This document shows positions 20,501-33,258 of a DNA stretch of 64,000 nt, one piece after another; within the stretch, counting starts at the first letter, position 1, and every line of letters starts with the position of its first letter. The notes under the pieces were generated by a model, which did not search any database, had not been told where the DNA came from, and worked only from the letters and a program-made list of their open reading frames with translations. Made by a program: the position numbers and the translations under genes. Origin of the DNA: Otis tarda (lineage: Eukaryota > Chordata > Aves > Otidiformes > Otididae); NCBI GenBank assembly GCA_026413225.1, contig CM048575.1, positions 4,554,001 through 4,618,000 of the forward strand, in the 5' to 3' direction.

Positions 20501-23272
20501 GGTCCCCTCGGTCCCCCGGACCCCCTGCCACGGGGATGCCCAGGGTACGTGTGACCCCCCCCCGGCACCGCTCACCGGCTGAGGGCGAAGGCGTAGTGGA
20601 AGCGGACGTTGTGCTGCTCGGCCACGGCGCAGGTGGGCAGCGCTTGGAGGGTCTCCACCAGCGAGATGATGGCGTCATAATCCTGCGGGGACGGTGGCGG
20701 GGCTCAGCCGGTGACCCCCCGGGCTGCCCGTCCCCGGGGGTCTCCCCCGGACGCGAGGGACAGGCTGCGGAGCGTCCCCCCCCACCCCGGGGATGCCGAA
20801 ATCGTCCCCCGGCGATGCTCAGACCCCCTCACCTGCACGTCACGGTAGGAGAGGAGGAGGGTGACCACGATGTCCAGGCTGAGCAGCTCCACGCTGTCCA
20901 GGCGCCGCTGGATGCGGGCGAGCTCCCGCCTCAGCTGCTCCCCCCGATACGTCTCCCGCGCCCTCCGGATATCCCGTCGGATCGTCTCCCGAAAATACCC
21001 ACTGGGGACGGATGGGGAGAGACGTAAGGCTTTTGGGGTGGCGGCGATCCATCGCCAAACCCTGCCGGCCCACGGGGGCACGGGGGTCTGCCCGCAGCCG
21101 GAGGGGTGGGCAGCAGCACCAGGAGTCGGTGGGGATCCCCTCCAGCAACTGGACCAGGCGGGCCGTCAGCGGGGTGAAGGACGCCTCCGTCTCCGAGCTG
21201 GGCTGGAAAAACTCTGTCGGGCACTTCACGGCCCCGGCGTCGCAGCAGACCACCTCGTTCTGGGGGGTGACCGCGTAGGGGATGAAGGTGTAGCTGCCAC
21301 AGAGGTCCTGAGGGAGGGGAGAAGAGGGGAGAGGCTGTGCCGGCCGAGCTGAGAACACCTCTACTCGTGTCATGGACCAGTCCCCGCTCCCCAAGCCTGC
21401 CCACGCTGCCCGGACCGTACAGGCCACGTTAACACAACCGCCTTCCCTAAGGCGTTAGCAAGGAAAGACAAACCAGCTCTATCTCCGACTGCCATCATTA
21501 CGCTCCAGAGTGAACACTCCCGGTTCTTTTCAAAACCGGGTACTCCTCTCCGTGCTGCTGCTCCTGGCTCTTGCTCTGAACGAGTGAGCCCCCCTCCCCC
21601 CAACTCAGATTTGGGGAGAAGTCTCGCCTCCCTGGCTACCATGTCCACCCTCCAAGGGTGGGGAAAGGCAGCTCGGGGGGGGAGAGGGACTCAACCCCCC
21701 CTCCCCGACACCGCGGCGGCGAGCGCAGAGAAGAGACGCACCGAGTTCTTCTGGCACATGTCCTCCTGGGGAGAGAGAGGGAGGGAGGAGGGATTTAACG
21801 AGCATCCTCGGCAAAGAAATCAGCTGATTTCAGGCTCAGGGATGGGAGCGACCTGGAAAACAGCCAGGGGCGGCGAGGGACGCCGGGGGGACCCCCGCAC
21901 CCCAGGGCAGAGCCGCGAACGCAGCCGGCTTCTCCTCCCAACCCGGCACAGGGAAGGGGTCTCTGCCATGGGGGCTCCCCCGAGTCAGGGTGACATTTGG
22001 GGACAATTCGGATGGGCTTTCATCCAGCATTCCCACCCGCGGCCCCGAGCAGTGAGGATGTCTCCTGCCGGCCTTTTCCATGAGGAGCGTTTCCCAGGGA
22101 AATTCCTGAATTCCCAGTCGGTTGGGGCCAGGGGAGCAGCCAGCACCCCACAACCCTGCTCCAGGGCTCACCGGGGGTTCCCAGCCACCCCCTCCTCGTC
22201 CCACCCAGGAGCGGGGAAATCCCCGCCGGAGTGGGATGCAACCGTGGGACCTCAGCCGGGCTCGGGGAAGGGAGAGAGATCCGGATGCTCCAGGCGCTTG
22301 GGACCCCTGAGCAACAGCACCCAAGGGGACCAAGGTGGGACCCCCTCCCGTTCCCCCGCTCACCTGCAGGGCCTGGAGAGGGGCGAGGTGGGCGCGGCAG
22401 CAGAGCAGGACGGCGTGGGACATGTTGAAGCTCTCACGGACGCCCAGGTGGTAGAAGAGCGAGGGCTGGCAGACGGCGTCGCTCAGCTCCACCACGGCCA
22501 CGTCTGCGGGGACACGGCGGCGGGGACGCTCACGGGACCCCAAATTGACAGAGGTAGGGGAACCCGTCATCCCCAGGGTGCGGGGGTCCGTGTCCCCTAA
22601 CAGAGGGGACGGGGATCTTAGGGGATCCCTCTAAGAGAGGGGATGGCCATCACAGCACCCGATGCCAGGGTGAGGGGCACCCACTTGTCCCTCCCCTGGC
22701 ACGAGGTTGATCCCTGAGCAAAAATCCTCTGTGAAAAAACCCACCCCTTCCCAAAATCCCGTGTCAGGGAGGGAGATATCCCGGCCAACGTCCAACCACC
22801 CCGGAAAGCAAACAGGAGGAAGGCAGGAAAGCAAACAGCGAACACCTGGGCGCAGAGCTGGCAGAGCTCCGGCAGGAGCTGTGCCAGGAATACGGAAAAT
22901 CTCGGCCTAAATATTCCCGGACAAGCAGGATAACCAGGCGGAGCAGCAGGAAAGTGGGAGAAACCCCGCGCCGGAGCTGGCGGCGTCCTCACCCGCGTTG
23001 TAGAATCGGTCGAGGGCGCGGGTGTCGCCCAGCGCCAGGGTGCCGAAGGGCAGGGCGTGCAGGCGTGCCCGCAGGACGCGGCAGGCGTGGCGCAGGCTGC
23101 GCAGCGCGGGGCTGGCGGCCGCTTCCCGGCCCAGCACGCAGACGACGCTCAGCGCCCGCCGCCCGCTTGCCCGGCCCTGCGTCACGCACACCGGCCGCCC
23201 CGTCGTCCCCGCCATCGCCAGCGGGTCCTGCCAGCAGCTCCCAGTCTTCGGCGGGGGACCCGGCACGTCCAT
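14514..23272 (-). CDS. MAP3K6: Mitogen-activated protein kinase kinase kinase 6 (ASK2)
   Basis: Stress-activated Ser/Thr kinase that works with ASK1 upstream of JNK/p38 (family knowledge). 28 coding exons, high to low: 23272-22993, 22503-22364, 21765-21742, 21307-21120, 21001-20833, 20682-20576, 20456-20286, 20149-20037, 19903-19744, 19602-19452, 19249-19142, 19074-19025, 18914-18819, 18559-18475, 18388-18255, 18173-18046, 17936-17800, 17636-17531, 17382-17225, 17118-16938, 16850-16688, 16466-16310, 16221-16036, 15931-15826, 15581-15335, 15240-15012, 14894-14818, 14706-14514. All GT-AG; 4044 nt, 1347 aa (human about 1288). Start ATG has Kozak gccATGg and precedes conserved GSCWQDPLA. Kinase about 620-885: GRGTYGVV 629-636, Lys651, HRD 743-745, DFG 764-766, APE 789-791, so it should be active. 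N-terminal regulatory/TPR-like region precedes it; a coiled coil ([13 protein letters not shown]) and SAM-like C-terminus follow. Low-complexity linkers explain the extra length. Confidence 0.97.
15431..15470 (-). repeat. MAP3K6: 18-bp in-frame tandem duplication in MAP3K6 exon 25
   Basis: Two identical copies of an 18-base unit (gccgagccccgaatgggt on the + strand) encode THSGLG twice within the linker between the kinase and the C-terminal coiled coil. It is in frame and adds six residues. It lies in an otherwise low-complexity stretch. Confidence 0.9.
21742..21765 (-). other. MAP3K6: 24-nt microexon of MAP3K6 (exon 3)
   Basis: Between a cccag acceptor and a gtgcgt donor there are exactly eight codons, EDMCQKNS, matching human EDVFQKNS at this position and followed in the next exon by [11 protein letters not shown] (human DCVGSYTLIPY). 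Flanking introns are 598 and 434 bases. Phase is 0 on both sides, so skipping it would keep the frame. Confidence 0.9.
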
Positions 23273-23329
23273 GGCTGGGGCTGGATGATCCAGGGTGGGG
23301 GGCTCGCAGCGGGCACCGGGAGACCCCAT

Positions 23330-23715
23330 GCCTGGCGCTGGGGTGACCCATTCCTTACTGGGAGACCCCACACTACGCTGTCCCGCTTGTTAATGGAAGA
23401 CCCCCACATCAGGCTGTCTTGTTCCTTACTGGAGACCCGTTCCTTACTGGGAGACCCTGCACAGAGCTGCCCCGTTCCTTACTGGGAGACCCCACACCAG
23501 GAGATCCCACTCTGGGCTGCCCCGTTCCTTACTGGGAGACCCTGTACCAAGCTGTCCTGTTCTTACTGGGCGATCCCCCCCACCAGAAGACCCCGCCCCG
23601 GGCTGCCCCGTTCCTTACTGGGAGACCCCGCCCCCGGCTGTCCTGTTCCTTACCGGTAGACGCGTTCTTATTGGGAGACCCCGCCCCGGGCTGCCCCGTT
23701 CCCCCCCGAGCCCCG
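23330..23715. repeat. Minisatellite next to the MAP3K6 start codon
   Basis: Degenerate tandem copies of a roughly 40-45 base unit built on gttccttactgggagacccc followed by GC-rich spacer (gggctgcccc). About ten copies occur, several truncated or carrying cttattggg variants. It lies 60-440 bases upstream of the MAP3K6 ATG, so it is in the 5'UTR, the promoter or a 5' intron. Confidence 0.85.
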
Positions 23716-24190
23716 CTCACCGGGCTCCTTCCCGGGCTGCCCCGCACCGAGCCCCGCTCCGCCCCGGGCACCGGGAGCCGCTTCCGCCCGTCCCGGCCGT
23801 GAGTCACCGGCGGCCCTACCCGCCCCCCCCCCGCATCCGACGGGACGGCCCCCCCGGCCGCATCCCGCCCTCCCTCGACGGCAACCAGTTGCAAAGGGCC
23901 AGTTGCGAAATGGGGAAGGGGAAGTCGGGGGCGGTGCGGGGGGGGGATGGGGCCGGTTCCCCCTCCCTGGACGGGCCGCAGCCCAAATAACGCCCCCGAC
24001 GTCGCCTGGGTGGCGGAAGCGATGGCAAGGCGGGGGGGGGGGGGGGGGCGAAGGGCCGGGCAGCCCCCTCCCCGTATCCCCATCGCAGCGCCCTGGCCGG
24101 GGCAGGGGGGCCGGGAGGGTCCCGGGGGGATGGAGGGGGACGGAACCGGCAGGGGGGCGGGAGGGCAGCGTCACCGGCCGGGAAAATCTT
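23700..24190 (-). promoter_or_regulatory. MAP3K6: CpG-rich probable MAP3K6 promoter
   Basis: The sequence is very GC- and CpG-rich, with GC-box-like runs, an AP-1 consensus TGAGTCA at 23810-23816, and a run of 17 G at 24032-24048. It lies immediately upstream (minus-strand sense) of the minisatellite and the first coding exon. The transcription start itself is not determined. Confidence 0.55.
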
Positions 24191-24240
24191 GGTCCGTGGT
24201 GGGATACAGGGGACGGGCTGGCACAGCACCCTGTGCTGGG

Positions 24241-24980
24241 CCACCGTGCAGGCTGACTGGCCACTGTGCAGGCTGACTAGCCACCATCCAGGCAGACAAG
24301 CCACCACGCAGGCTAAGTAACCACCACGCAGGCTAAGTAGCCACCGTCCAGGCTGACAAGCCACCATGCAGGCAGACTAGCCATGGTCCAGGCTAAGTAG
24401 TCACCAGGCAGGCAGACTAGCCCTGGTCCAGGCTGACTAGCCACTGCACAGGCTGACTAGCCACCGCACAGGCTAAGTAGCCACCGTGCAGGCAGACAAG
24501 CCACCGTGCAGGCAGACTAGCCCTGGTCCAGGCTGACTAGCCACCACACAGGCTAAGTAGTCACCATGCAGGCAGACAAGCCACCGTGCAGGCAGACTAG
24601 CCCTGGTCCAGGCTGACTAGCCACCACACAGGCTAAGTAGCCACCGTGCAGGCAGACAAGCCACCGTGCAGGCAGACTAGCCATGGTCCAGGCTGACTAG
24701 CCACCACACAGGCTAAGTAGCCACCGTCCAGGCTGACAAGCCATCGTGCAGGCAGACTAGCCATGGTCCAGGCTGACTAGCCACCACACAGGCTAAGTAG
24801 CCACCGTCCAGGCTGACAAGCCATTGTGCAGGCAGACTAGCCATGGTCCAGGCTGACTAGCCACCGCACAGGCTAAGTAGTCACCATGCAGGCAGACAAG
24901 CCACCGTGCAGGCAGACTAGCCCTGGTCCAGGCTGACTAGCCACCACACAGGCTAAGTAGCCACCGTGCAGGCAGACGAG
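24241..24980. repeat. 20-bp minisatellite with 80-bp higher-order organisation
   Basis: There are 37 consecutive 20-base units with no indels (type unit ccaccgtgcaggcagactag). From 24461 to 24940 the units follow a fixed order of four variants: A ending caggctaagtag, B ending gacaag, C ending ggcagactag, D with tggtccaggctgactag. This gives six successive 80-bp copies, then one more A and a B-like unit. Units before 24461 are less ordered. The array ends abruptly at ccatcccagcc. Confidence 0.95.
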
Positions 24981-27287
24981 CCATCCCAGCCTTGTTCCCA
25001 GGCAGGTGCGTGCCAGCCGGGGCAGGAGGGAGCAGCCGGTGCCCCAGGACCGTGCGACGCGGAGCCTGGCCTGCCGCTCGGCCCCATTTCGGGGAAGGCA
25101 GAGCCGGGGGGCACACCCCATCCGGCCCCCTCCCACACCGACCCGCGGGCAGGCCGCGACCGCGTCCCCAACCGCGGGGACGAGATTTCCCAGGGCAGCA
25201 CTCGCCGCTGGGGCTCTGGGGGTGACGGGTGACGATGACACGGACACCGGGAAGAGGATGAAAAAATCCTTTATTGGGTCTCTGTCCCCTCTGCGGCAGC
25301 TCTGGCTCTGCCCGGCGTCACCCCGGCAAAGGGCCACCCCCGCTACCAGTCCCCCCAATGTGTCCTTGGGTCCCCTGGGCTCCTGGCGAGCGTGGGGTCT
25401 TGGGGGGAGCCCAAGGCTGAGGTTCGGGGCTGGACGGGACCCCCATGCCCGACTGCGCCCCTCCGCCCTGCTCTGCCCACCCCAGGGGAGCCGTCAGAGC
25501 GTGCGACCACAGCCACGCTGGGTGCAACGGCCCCCACCCCGAGCCCCCCGCAGCCGCGCCGGGGACAGGAGTAGAGCCTGGGTGACGTGTCCTACCCCGG
25601 GGTGTCCCCCCCCCTCAGGGCAGAGCCAGCTTTGCATAGTTGTGGGGTGGGCAGGGGGGGGACGCACGCACGGTCTGGCGGCGGGCAGGGACGCGGGCAG
25701 CGCTGGCCTCTTCTCTGCCGGCCCGGGGCGCGCGGTGGCCTCAGATCCTGGTGCAGCGGACAGAGAAGAGCCCGTGGCAGAAAGGGGACGGGTGGCTTTG
25801 CCCTGGGCAGGGGGGGAGGGGGACCCAAGCCCCCCGCAGGGTTTGGGGTGCAGGGGAAGGGTGCCCCCATGCCTACCCCGCTGCACCCATGTGGGTGGCA
25901 ACGGCGTGGGGAAGGGTCAGCCCCTCACCTGGGAATTGGGAGGGGTTGGGGGGGGGCACAAGGTTTCTACACCCCCACCCCAGCTACACGAACCCCCCCA
26001 CCCCGGACACGAGACAGACACCACCTCGCAGAGTTTAATTGGGGCAGCCCGAGCTACAAATGTCACCCCCACGGCACACAGCACGCAGCTCCCCCCCCCA
26101 AAACGACACACAGAAAGGGGCGGGGGGAGGAAGGGCTGGGGACCCCCATCCCCCCCCCCCACACACACACACATCCCCACAGCAACACAGAGGCACAGCA
26201 AAAGCACACAGCAAGGCCCTGGCTCCGCTCCTCCGGCGGGCTCGGAGGGGCTGGGGGGGCCGGGGTGGGCGAGGTGGGGGGGCTGGAGCAGGGGGCTGGG
26301 TGCTCCGGCCAAAATGCTGAAGGAAAAAGCACCTGAGAGCCTGCCAGGGGAAAAGGGGACCCCAGACCCCCCCGGGTGAGCCCCAAGGCTGTGGGGAGGC
26401 TATGGGGTATGGGGTGCAGTGGGAGGACTGGGGGTGCCCAGGGTGGCGGGGGGGCTGCTGGGTGTTTTCTAACTGGGACCAAACTGGGCCCTGCAGCTCC
26501 CATCCTGCTGAGGGTGCTCAGGGCAGGGTGGGGGGCTGCACCCCACCACTGTGGGGGCTGGGGGGCACCGGGAACACCTCTACCCCGGGGGGAGGCAGGC
26601 AGGAGGGGCACGGATGTGCCACGGGGGCTGTGCATCGGCTGTGTCCTGCCAGGGGCTCTGTGCAGCAAAATGGGGGGGGTGAGGGGGGGAGACACCTCCT
26701 TCCCTTCCACTTCTGAGGACCCCCAGGAAAACAGCAAAGCAGCCGGGAAACCCCCCTCATGCCAACTGGGAGAGAGGGGCCACGCCACCCATCCCCCCCG
26801 CCGGGGAGGGGCGAGGGAAGGACGGAGGTCTGGGGGGCGCAGGGGGAGCCCCCTCCCCATGGCCTCCAGCACCCAGCACCTACTGGTTGTCCTCTCTGGC
26901 AGCGTGCAAGGAAAGAGAGACGGGGCACAGCCCCCCCACGTTAGATATGGCCAGCCCCACGGCACCAGGCTCCGGGGGATGGATTTGGGGTCCCCGCGGG
27001 GCTCGGAGCCTGGCAGAGGCAGGACAGCCGGACATGGGTGAGGGCACAGGGCGGGGAGGCGGGAAGAGCCCCCCCACATCTCCCAAATCTCCCCCCGCGC
27101 CGGCACAGACAGCCACGAGAGACGACACTCAGCTGTGAGACAGGACACGGCCAGCGAGCCCCACGCGCCGGGGCGCACCCCCATTTTGGGCTTCGAAGTG
27201 GGAAGTGGGGGGGGGCTTGGCCCAGGCACGAGCCGGTTTGGGTCCCTCCCCCACCCCAACTCCGCCCCGGGCGGGGGCGCGGGAGCC
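24981..27287 (-). other. CD164L2: CD164L2 3'UTR and downstream region
   Basis: No coding exon is recognised. On the minus strand ATTAAA at 26039-26034 and AATAAA at 25275-25270 are candidate polyadenylation signals, giving a 3'UTR of about 1.25 or 2.0 kb. A short CA-rich run lies at 26160-26175. I looked for a ficolin (FCN3) fibrinogen domain, present here in human, and saw none. 24981-25260 is GC-rich and unassigned. Confidence 0.5.
25270..25275 (-). terminator. Polyadenylation signal AATAAA (distal, CD164L2 side)
   Basis: TTTATT on the + strand reads AATAAA on the minus strand in the context gacccaataaaggatt. CD164L2 is the only recognised minus-strand gene upstream of it. A nearer ATTAAA exists at 26039-26034. 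Confidence 0.5.
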
Positions 27288-30573
<3,286 letters not shown>

Positions 30574-31270
30574 GGCCCGGCCCGGCTGGGCTCGCCTTAG
30601 CCAGGCTCGGCTCGGCTCGGCTCGGTCCCAGCGGGAGATACCGGTTGCGGCGCCGCCGAGCTCCCGGGAGCCGCGGGCACATGCGCGGGGGGGGGTGCGG
30701 AGGGGGGGGGCTGGGCAGGGGGCGGCCCCGCCTCGCCCCGCCCCGGGGGGCCCGGCCCATAGAGGGGGGCGGCCCCGCTTCCCAGGTGCATCCCCGCCTC
30801 CCCGTCCCGCTCGCACGGTGAGGGACAGGCGGGGGGTACCAGTTTCGGGGGGGGGCCCGTCCCGGGACCCGGCGCCGCGCCGTCGGGGCGGAGTTCAGCA
30901 CCGCGAACAGCTCCCGCCGGGCCGGGCCGAACGGAGCCGAACCGGGCTGCGAGGAACCGGGGTGGGGGAGGACCCGTCTTCGCCCCCTCCCCATGCCCCC
31001 CTGCCCAACGTGCGAAGCGGAGCCCCCAGATCTCTGCCATGGGGCGGGGGGCGGGGGCGGCGCCCCTCTCCTCTGCAGCGCAGCCCTGCCAGGACGTGGC
31101 GTGAGGACCCAGAGCTGGGGCGGAGAGGGGGAGGGGGGGGGGGTCCTGGGGGCGGCGTGAGGATGGAGGGGGGGGGGGGCGTGGGAGTTATTTTTTTATG
31201 AATGGGCCGCTCCATCCCCGCGCGATTACTATGCGGCGCGCGCGCGCCCGCGCTGCCTGGCGGAGCGCTG

Positions 31271-31275
31271 ATTGG
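31271..31275 (-). promoter_or_regulatory. GPR3: Inverted CCAAT box
   Basis: gctgATTGGctcc is the NF-Y type CCAAT box in reverse orientation, 14 bases upstream of the CRE. CCAAT and CRE close together are a common proximal promoter arrangement. Confidence 0.55.
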
Positions 31276-31289
31276 CTCCGGCGCGCCAT

Positions 31290-31297
31290 TGACGTCA
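31290..31297 (+). promoter_or_regulatory. GPR3: Consensus palindromic CRE (TGACGTCA)
   Basis: A perfect 8-base cAMP response element lies in ccatTGACGTCAcagc, about 125 bases upstream of the GPR3 upstream exon ATG and about 700 bases from the main GPR3 start. CREB/ATF family proteins bind this palindrome (established knowledge). It is placed in the CpG-rich divergent promoter. Confidence 0.7.
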
Positions 31298-31419
31298 CAG
31301 CAGGACGAAAGGGGCTGGGGGGGGACGACACGACGGTGAGTCAACCCCCCTCACCCCAGCATCCCCCCCACCACCCCCACCCCCACGGTGGGCTCCGCCG
31401 CTATAACTCGGCAGCGCCC

Positions 31420-31460
31420 ATGGCAGCCGGCCCCGACGGGGACCCCCCGCACCCCGGCAG
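31420..31460 (+). other. GPR3: GPR3 upstream exon with in-frame ATG (possible N-terminal extension)
   Basis: An ATG at 31420 (context gcgcccATGg) opens 13 codons plus two bases to a perfect donor CAG|GTGAGT at 31461. Splicing to the acceptor at 31976 (ctgctcttgcag) gives 57 bases, exactly 19 codons, running without a stop into the GPR3 ATG at 31993. In human the first GPR3 exon is non-coding. Whether this ATG lies downstream of the transcription start and is used is unknown; a TATAAC lies at 31402-31407. Confidence 0.5.
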
Positions 31461-31976
31461 GTGAGTGCCCGGCTCGGGGGTGGGAGGGGGACACGGACAC
31501 GGGGGGCGTGGGGGCAGCGGGAGGGGATGTGAGCCCGCGTGGGCAAAGCGCAGCGCTATGGGAAGGGGGAGAGGGGCAGCCTCCCACCCCCCAAGGCAAA
31601 GGGAGGGGGGCATGGTGGGGCCAGGAGGATGAGGATCCCCTCCCCCCGGGGGCTTGGGTCCCCCAAAGTGTTGCCCCAAAGCCCTTGGTGGAGGGGACAA
31701 GCCAGGGTGGTCCCACTCCCCTTTATTCATCCAGCAAAATCGTAGAGCTCACCCCCCCCCCCAGCAGCCAAGGAGGAGGGGGCTGCACGGGGACACCCCC
31801 TCACTCCCTCTTTATTCACCTGTTTATTTTTCTAAGAATTAAAACCAAATCCCCTTGTCCAGAAACATCCCCGAGCACCCCCCCAACGCGCACTGCTCTG
31901 GAGACAACTTTTTTTTTTGGGGAGGGGGTGGGGGGGACAGTCCCTGGCTCAGACGCTGAGGGGGCTGCTCTTGCAG
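31461..31976 (+). other. GPR3: GPR3 5' intron
   Basis: A perfect donor GTGAGT at 31461 and acceptor gctcttgcag ending at 31976 bound a 516-base intron. The acceptor is followed by 16 bases before the main ATG. An A+T-rich patch at 31790-31860 breaks the G-rich sequence. Confidence 0.75.
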
Positions 31977-31992
31977 GTCGGCCCCCGCCAGC

Positions 31993-32982
31993 ATGATGGA
32001 GGAAGGGCCGCCCAACTCCAGCGCGGGCCAGTCGGGCCGCTTCGCCGCTGGGAACGGCAGCGGCAGCTCCTTGGACCTGGAATCTGTGGTGGAAGAACCC
32101 CTGGCCTTAAACCCGTGGGACGTCGTCCTCTGCGTCTCCGGGACCGTTATCTCCTGCGAGAACGCCGTCGTGGTGGTGGTGATCTTCTACGCCCCGGCTT
32201 TCCGCGCTCCTGCCTTCCTCCTCATCGGCAGCTTGGCCACAGCCGACCTCCTGGCCGGTTTGGGTTTGATCCTGCGTTTCGCCTTCGTCTACTTCAGCCC
32301 TTCGGAGGCAGTCAGCCTGCTGACGGCGGCGCTCCTGGTCACCTCCTTCACCGCCAGCGTCAGCAGCTTGTTGACCATCACCATCGACCGCTACCTCTCC
32401 CTCTACAACGCCCTGACCTACTACTCGGCGAGGACGGTCACCAGGACGTACATCATGTTGATCCTCACCTGGGGAGCTTCCCTCTGCCTCGGGCTCCTGC
32501 CCGTCGTGGGCTGGAACTGCCTGAAGGAGCCCTCCACCTGCAGCGTCGTCAAGCCGCTGACCAAGAACCACCTCATCCTCCTCTCCGTCTCCTTCTTCGC
32601 CGTCTTGGCGGCCATGCTGCAGCTCTCCGTCCAGATCTGTAAGATCATCCGCCGGCACGCTCACCAAATCGCCATCCAGAGACATTTCCTGGCGGGTTCA
32701 CACTACGTCACCACCCGGAAAGGCGTCGCCACCTTGGCCGTCATCCTGGGCACCTTCGCTTCGTGCTGGTTGCCCTTCGCCGTTTACGGTCTCCTGGGGG
32801 ATTACAGCTACCCCGCCCTCTACACCTACGCCACCCTGCTCCCCGCCACCTACAACTCCATGATCAACCCCGTCATTTACGCCTTCAGGAACCCCGAGAT
32901 CCAGAAAGTGCTGTGGGCCGTGTGCTGCGGGTGCTTCTCCTCCACCGTGCCTTTCCGGTCCCGCTCCCCCAGCGACGTCTGA
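31993..32982 (+). CDS. GPR3: G protein-coupled receptor 3
   Basis: Class A GPCR with high ligand-independent Gs coupling that raises cAMP; known in mammals for oocyte meiotic arrest and neuronal and adipose roles. A single uninterrupted coding exon gives 329 aa (human 330). The N-terminus has N-glycosylation sequons at Asn8 (NSS) and Asn21 (NGS). Family signatures: AWDVVL-like NPWDVVLCVSG, SLATADLLAGLG (TM2), DRYLSLYNALTYY (DRY end of TM3), WNCL in extracellular loop 2, FASCWLPF (CWxP of TM6), LPATYNSMINPVIYAF (NPxxY of TM7), and the conserved tail FRSRSPSDV. The start is a tandem ATG ATG as in human; the first is taken. It diverges from CD164L2 and converges with WASF2. Confidence 0.98.
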   Translation: MMEEGPPNSSAGQSGRFAAGNGSGSSLDLESVVEEPLALNPWDVVLCVSGTVISCENAVVVVVIFYAPAFRAPAFLLIGSLATADLLAGLGLILRFAFVYFSPSEAVSLLTAALLVTSFTASVSSLLTITIDRYLSLYNALTYYSARTVTRTYIMLILTWGASLCLGLLPVVGWNCLKEPSTCSVVKPLTKNHLILLSVSFFAVLAAMLQLSVQICKIIRRHAHQIAIQRHFLAGSHYVTTRKGVATLAVILGTFASCWLPFAVYGLLGDYSYPALYTYATLLPATYNSMINPVIYAFRNPEIQKVLWAVCCGCFSSTVPFRSRSPSDV

Positions 32983-33258
32983 CGCGTGCTCCCCCCCCCC
33001 GCACCCCAGCCTCTCTGCACCTTTCACTTACCGATTGCGGTTGGGGGATTTTCCTTTTTTTTTTTTTTTTTTTTTTCCCCATTTTCATTCGCACAGACAC
33101 ACGGTGGGAGCTCTCGGGAACAAGGAGCTTTTCCCAGCCCCATCCTTTTGGGCACAGCCCCTTCTCTTCCTCTATTTTTCCACTTTTTGAATTTCCAGGA
33201 GAAAAAAACCCATATTTTTTATCCATAATATAATCTATATTTATGCGTGTGCACGACA

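Noticed and set aside
24241-24980. The regular 20-base units superficially resemble a CRISPR array.
   Set aside because: There are no unique spacers between repeats; units are directly contiguous and only differ by point variants, in a vertebrate genome. It is a minisatellite.
24981-27287. Candidate FCN3 (ficolin) gene expected by human synteny.
   Set aside because: No collagen-like repeats, fibrinogen-domain motifs or suitable exons were found on either strand.
31993-32685. Large alternative frames on both strands within GPR3 (for example 241 and 192 codons).
   Set aside because: They are off-frame shadows of the GPR3 receptor frame, which carries all GPCR signatures.
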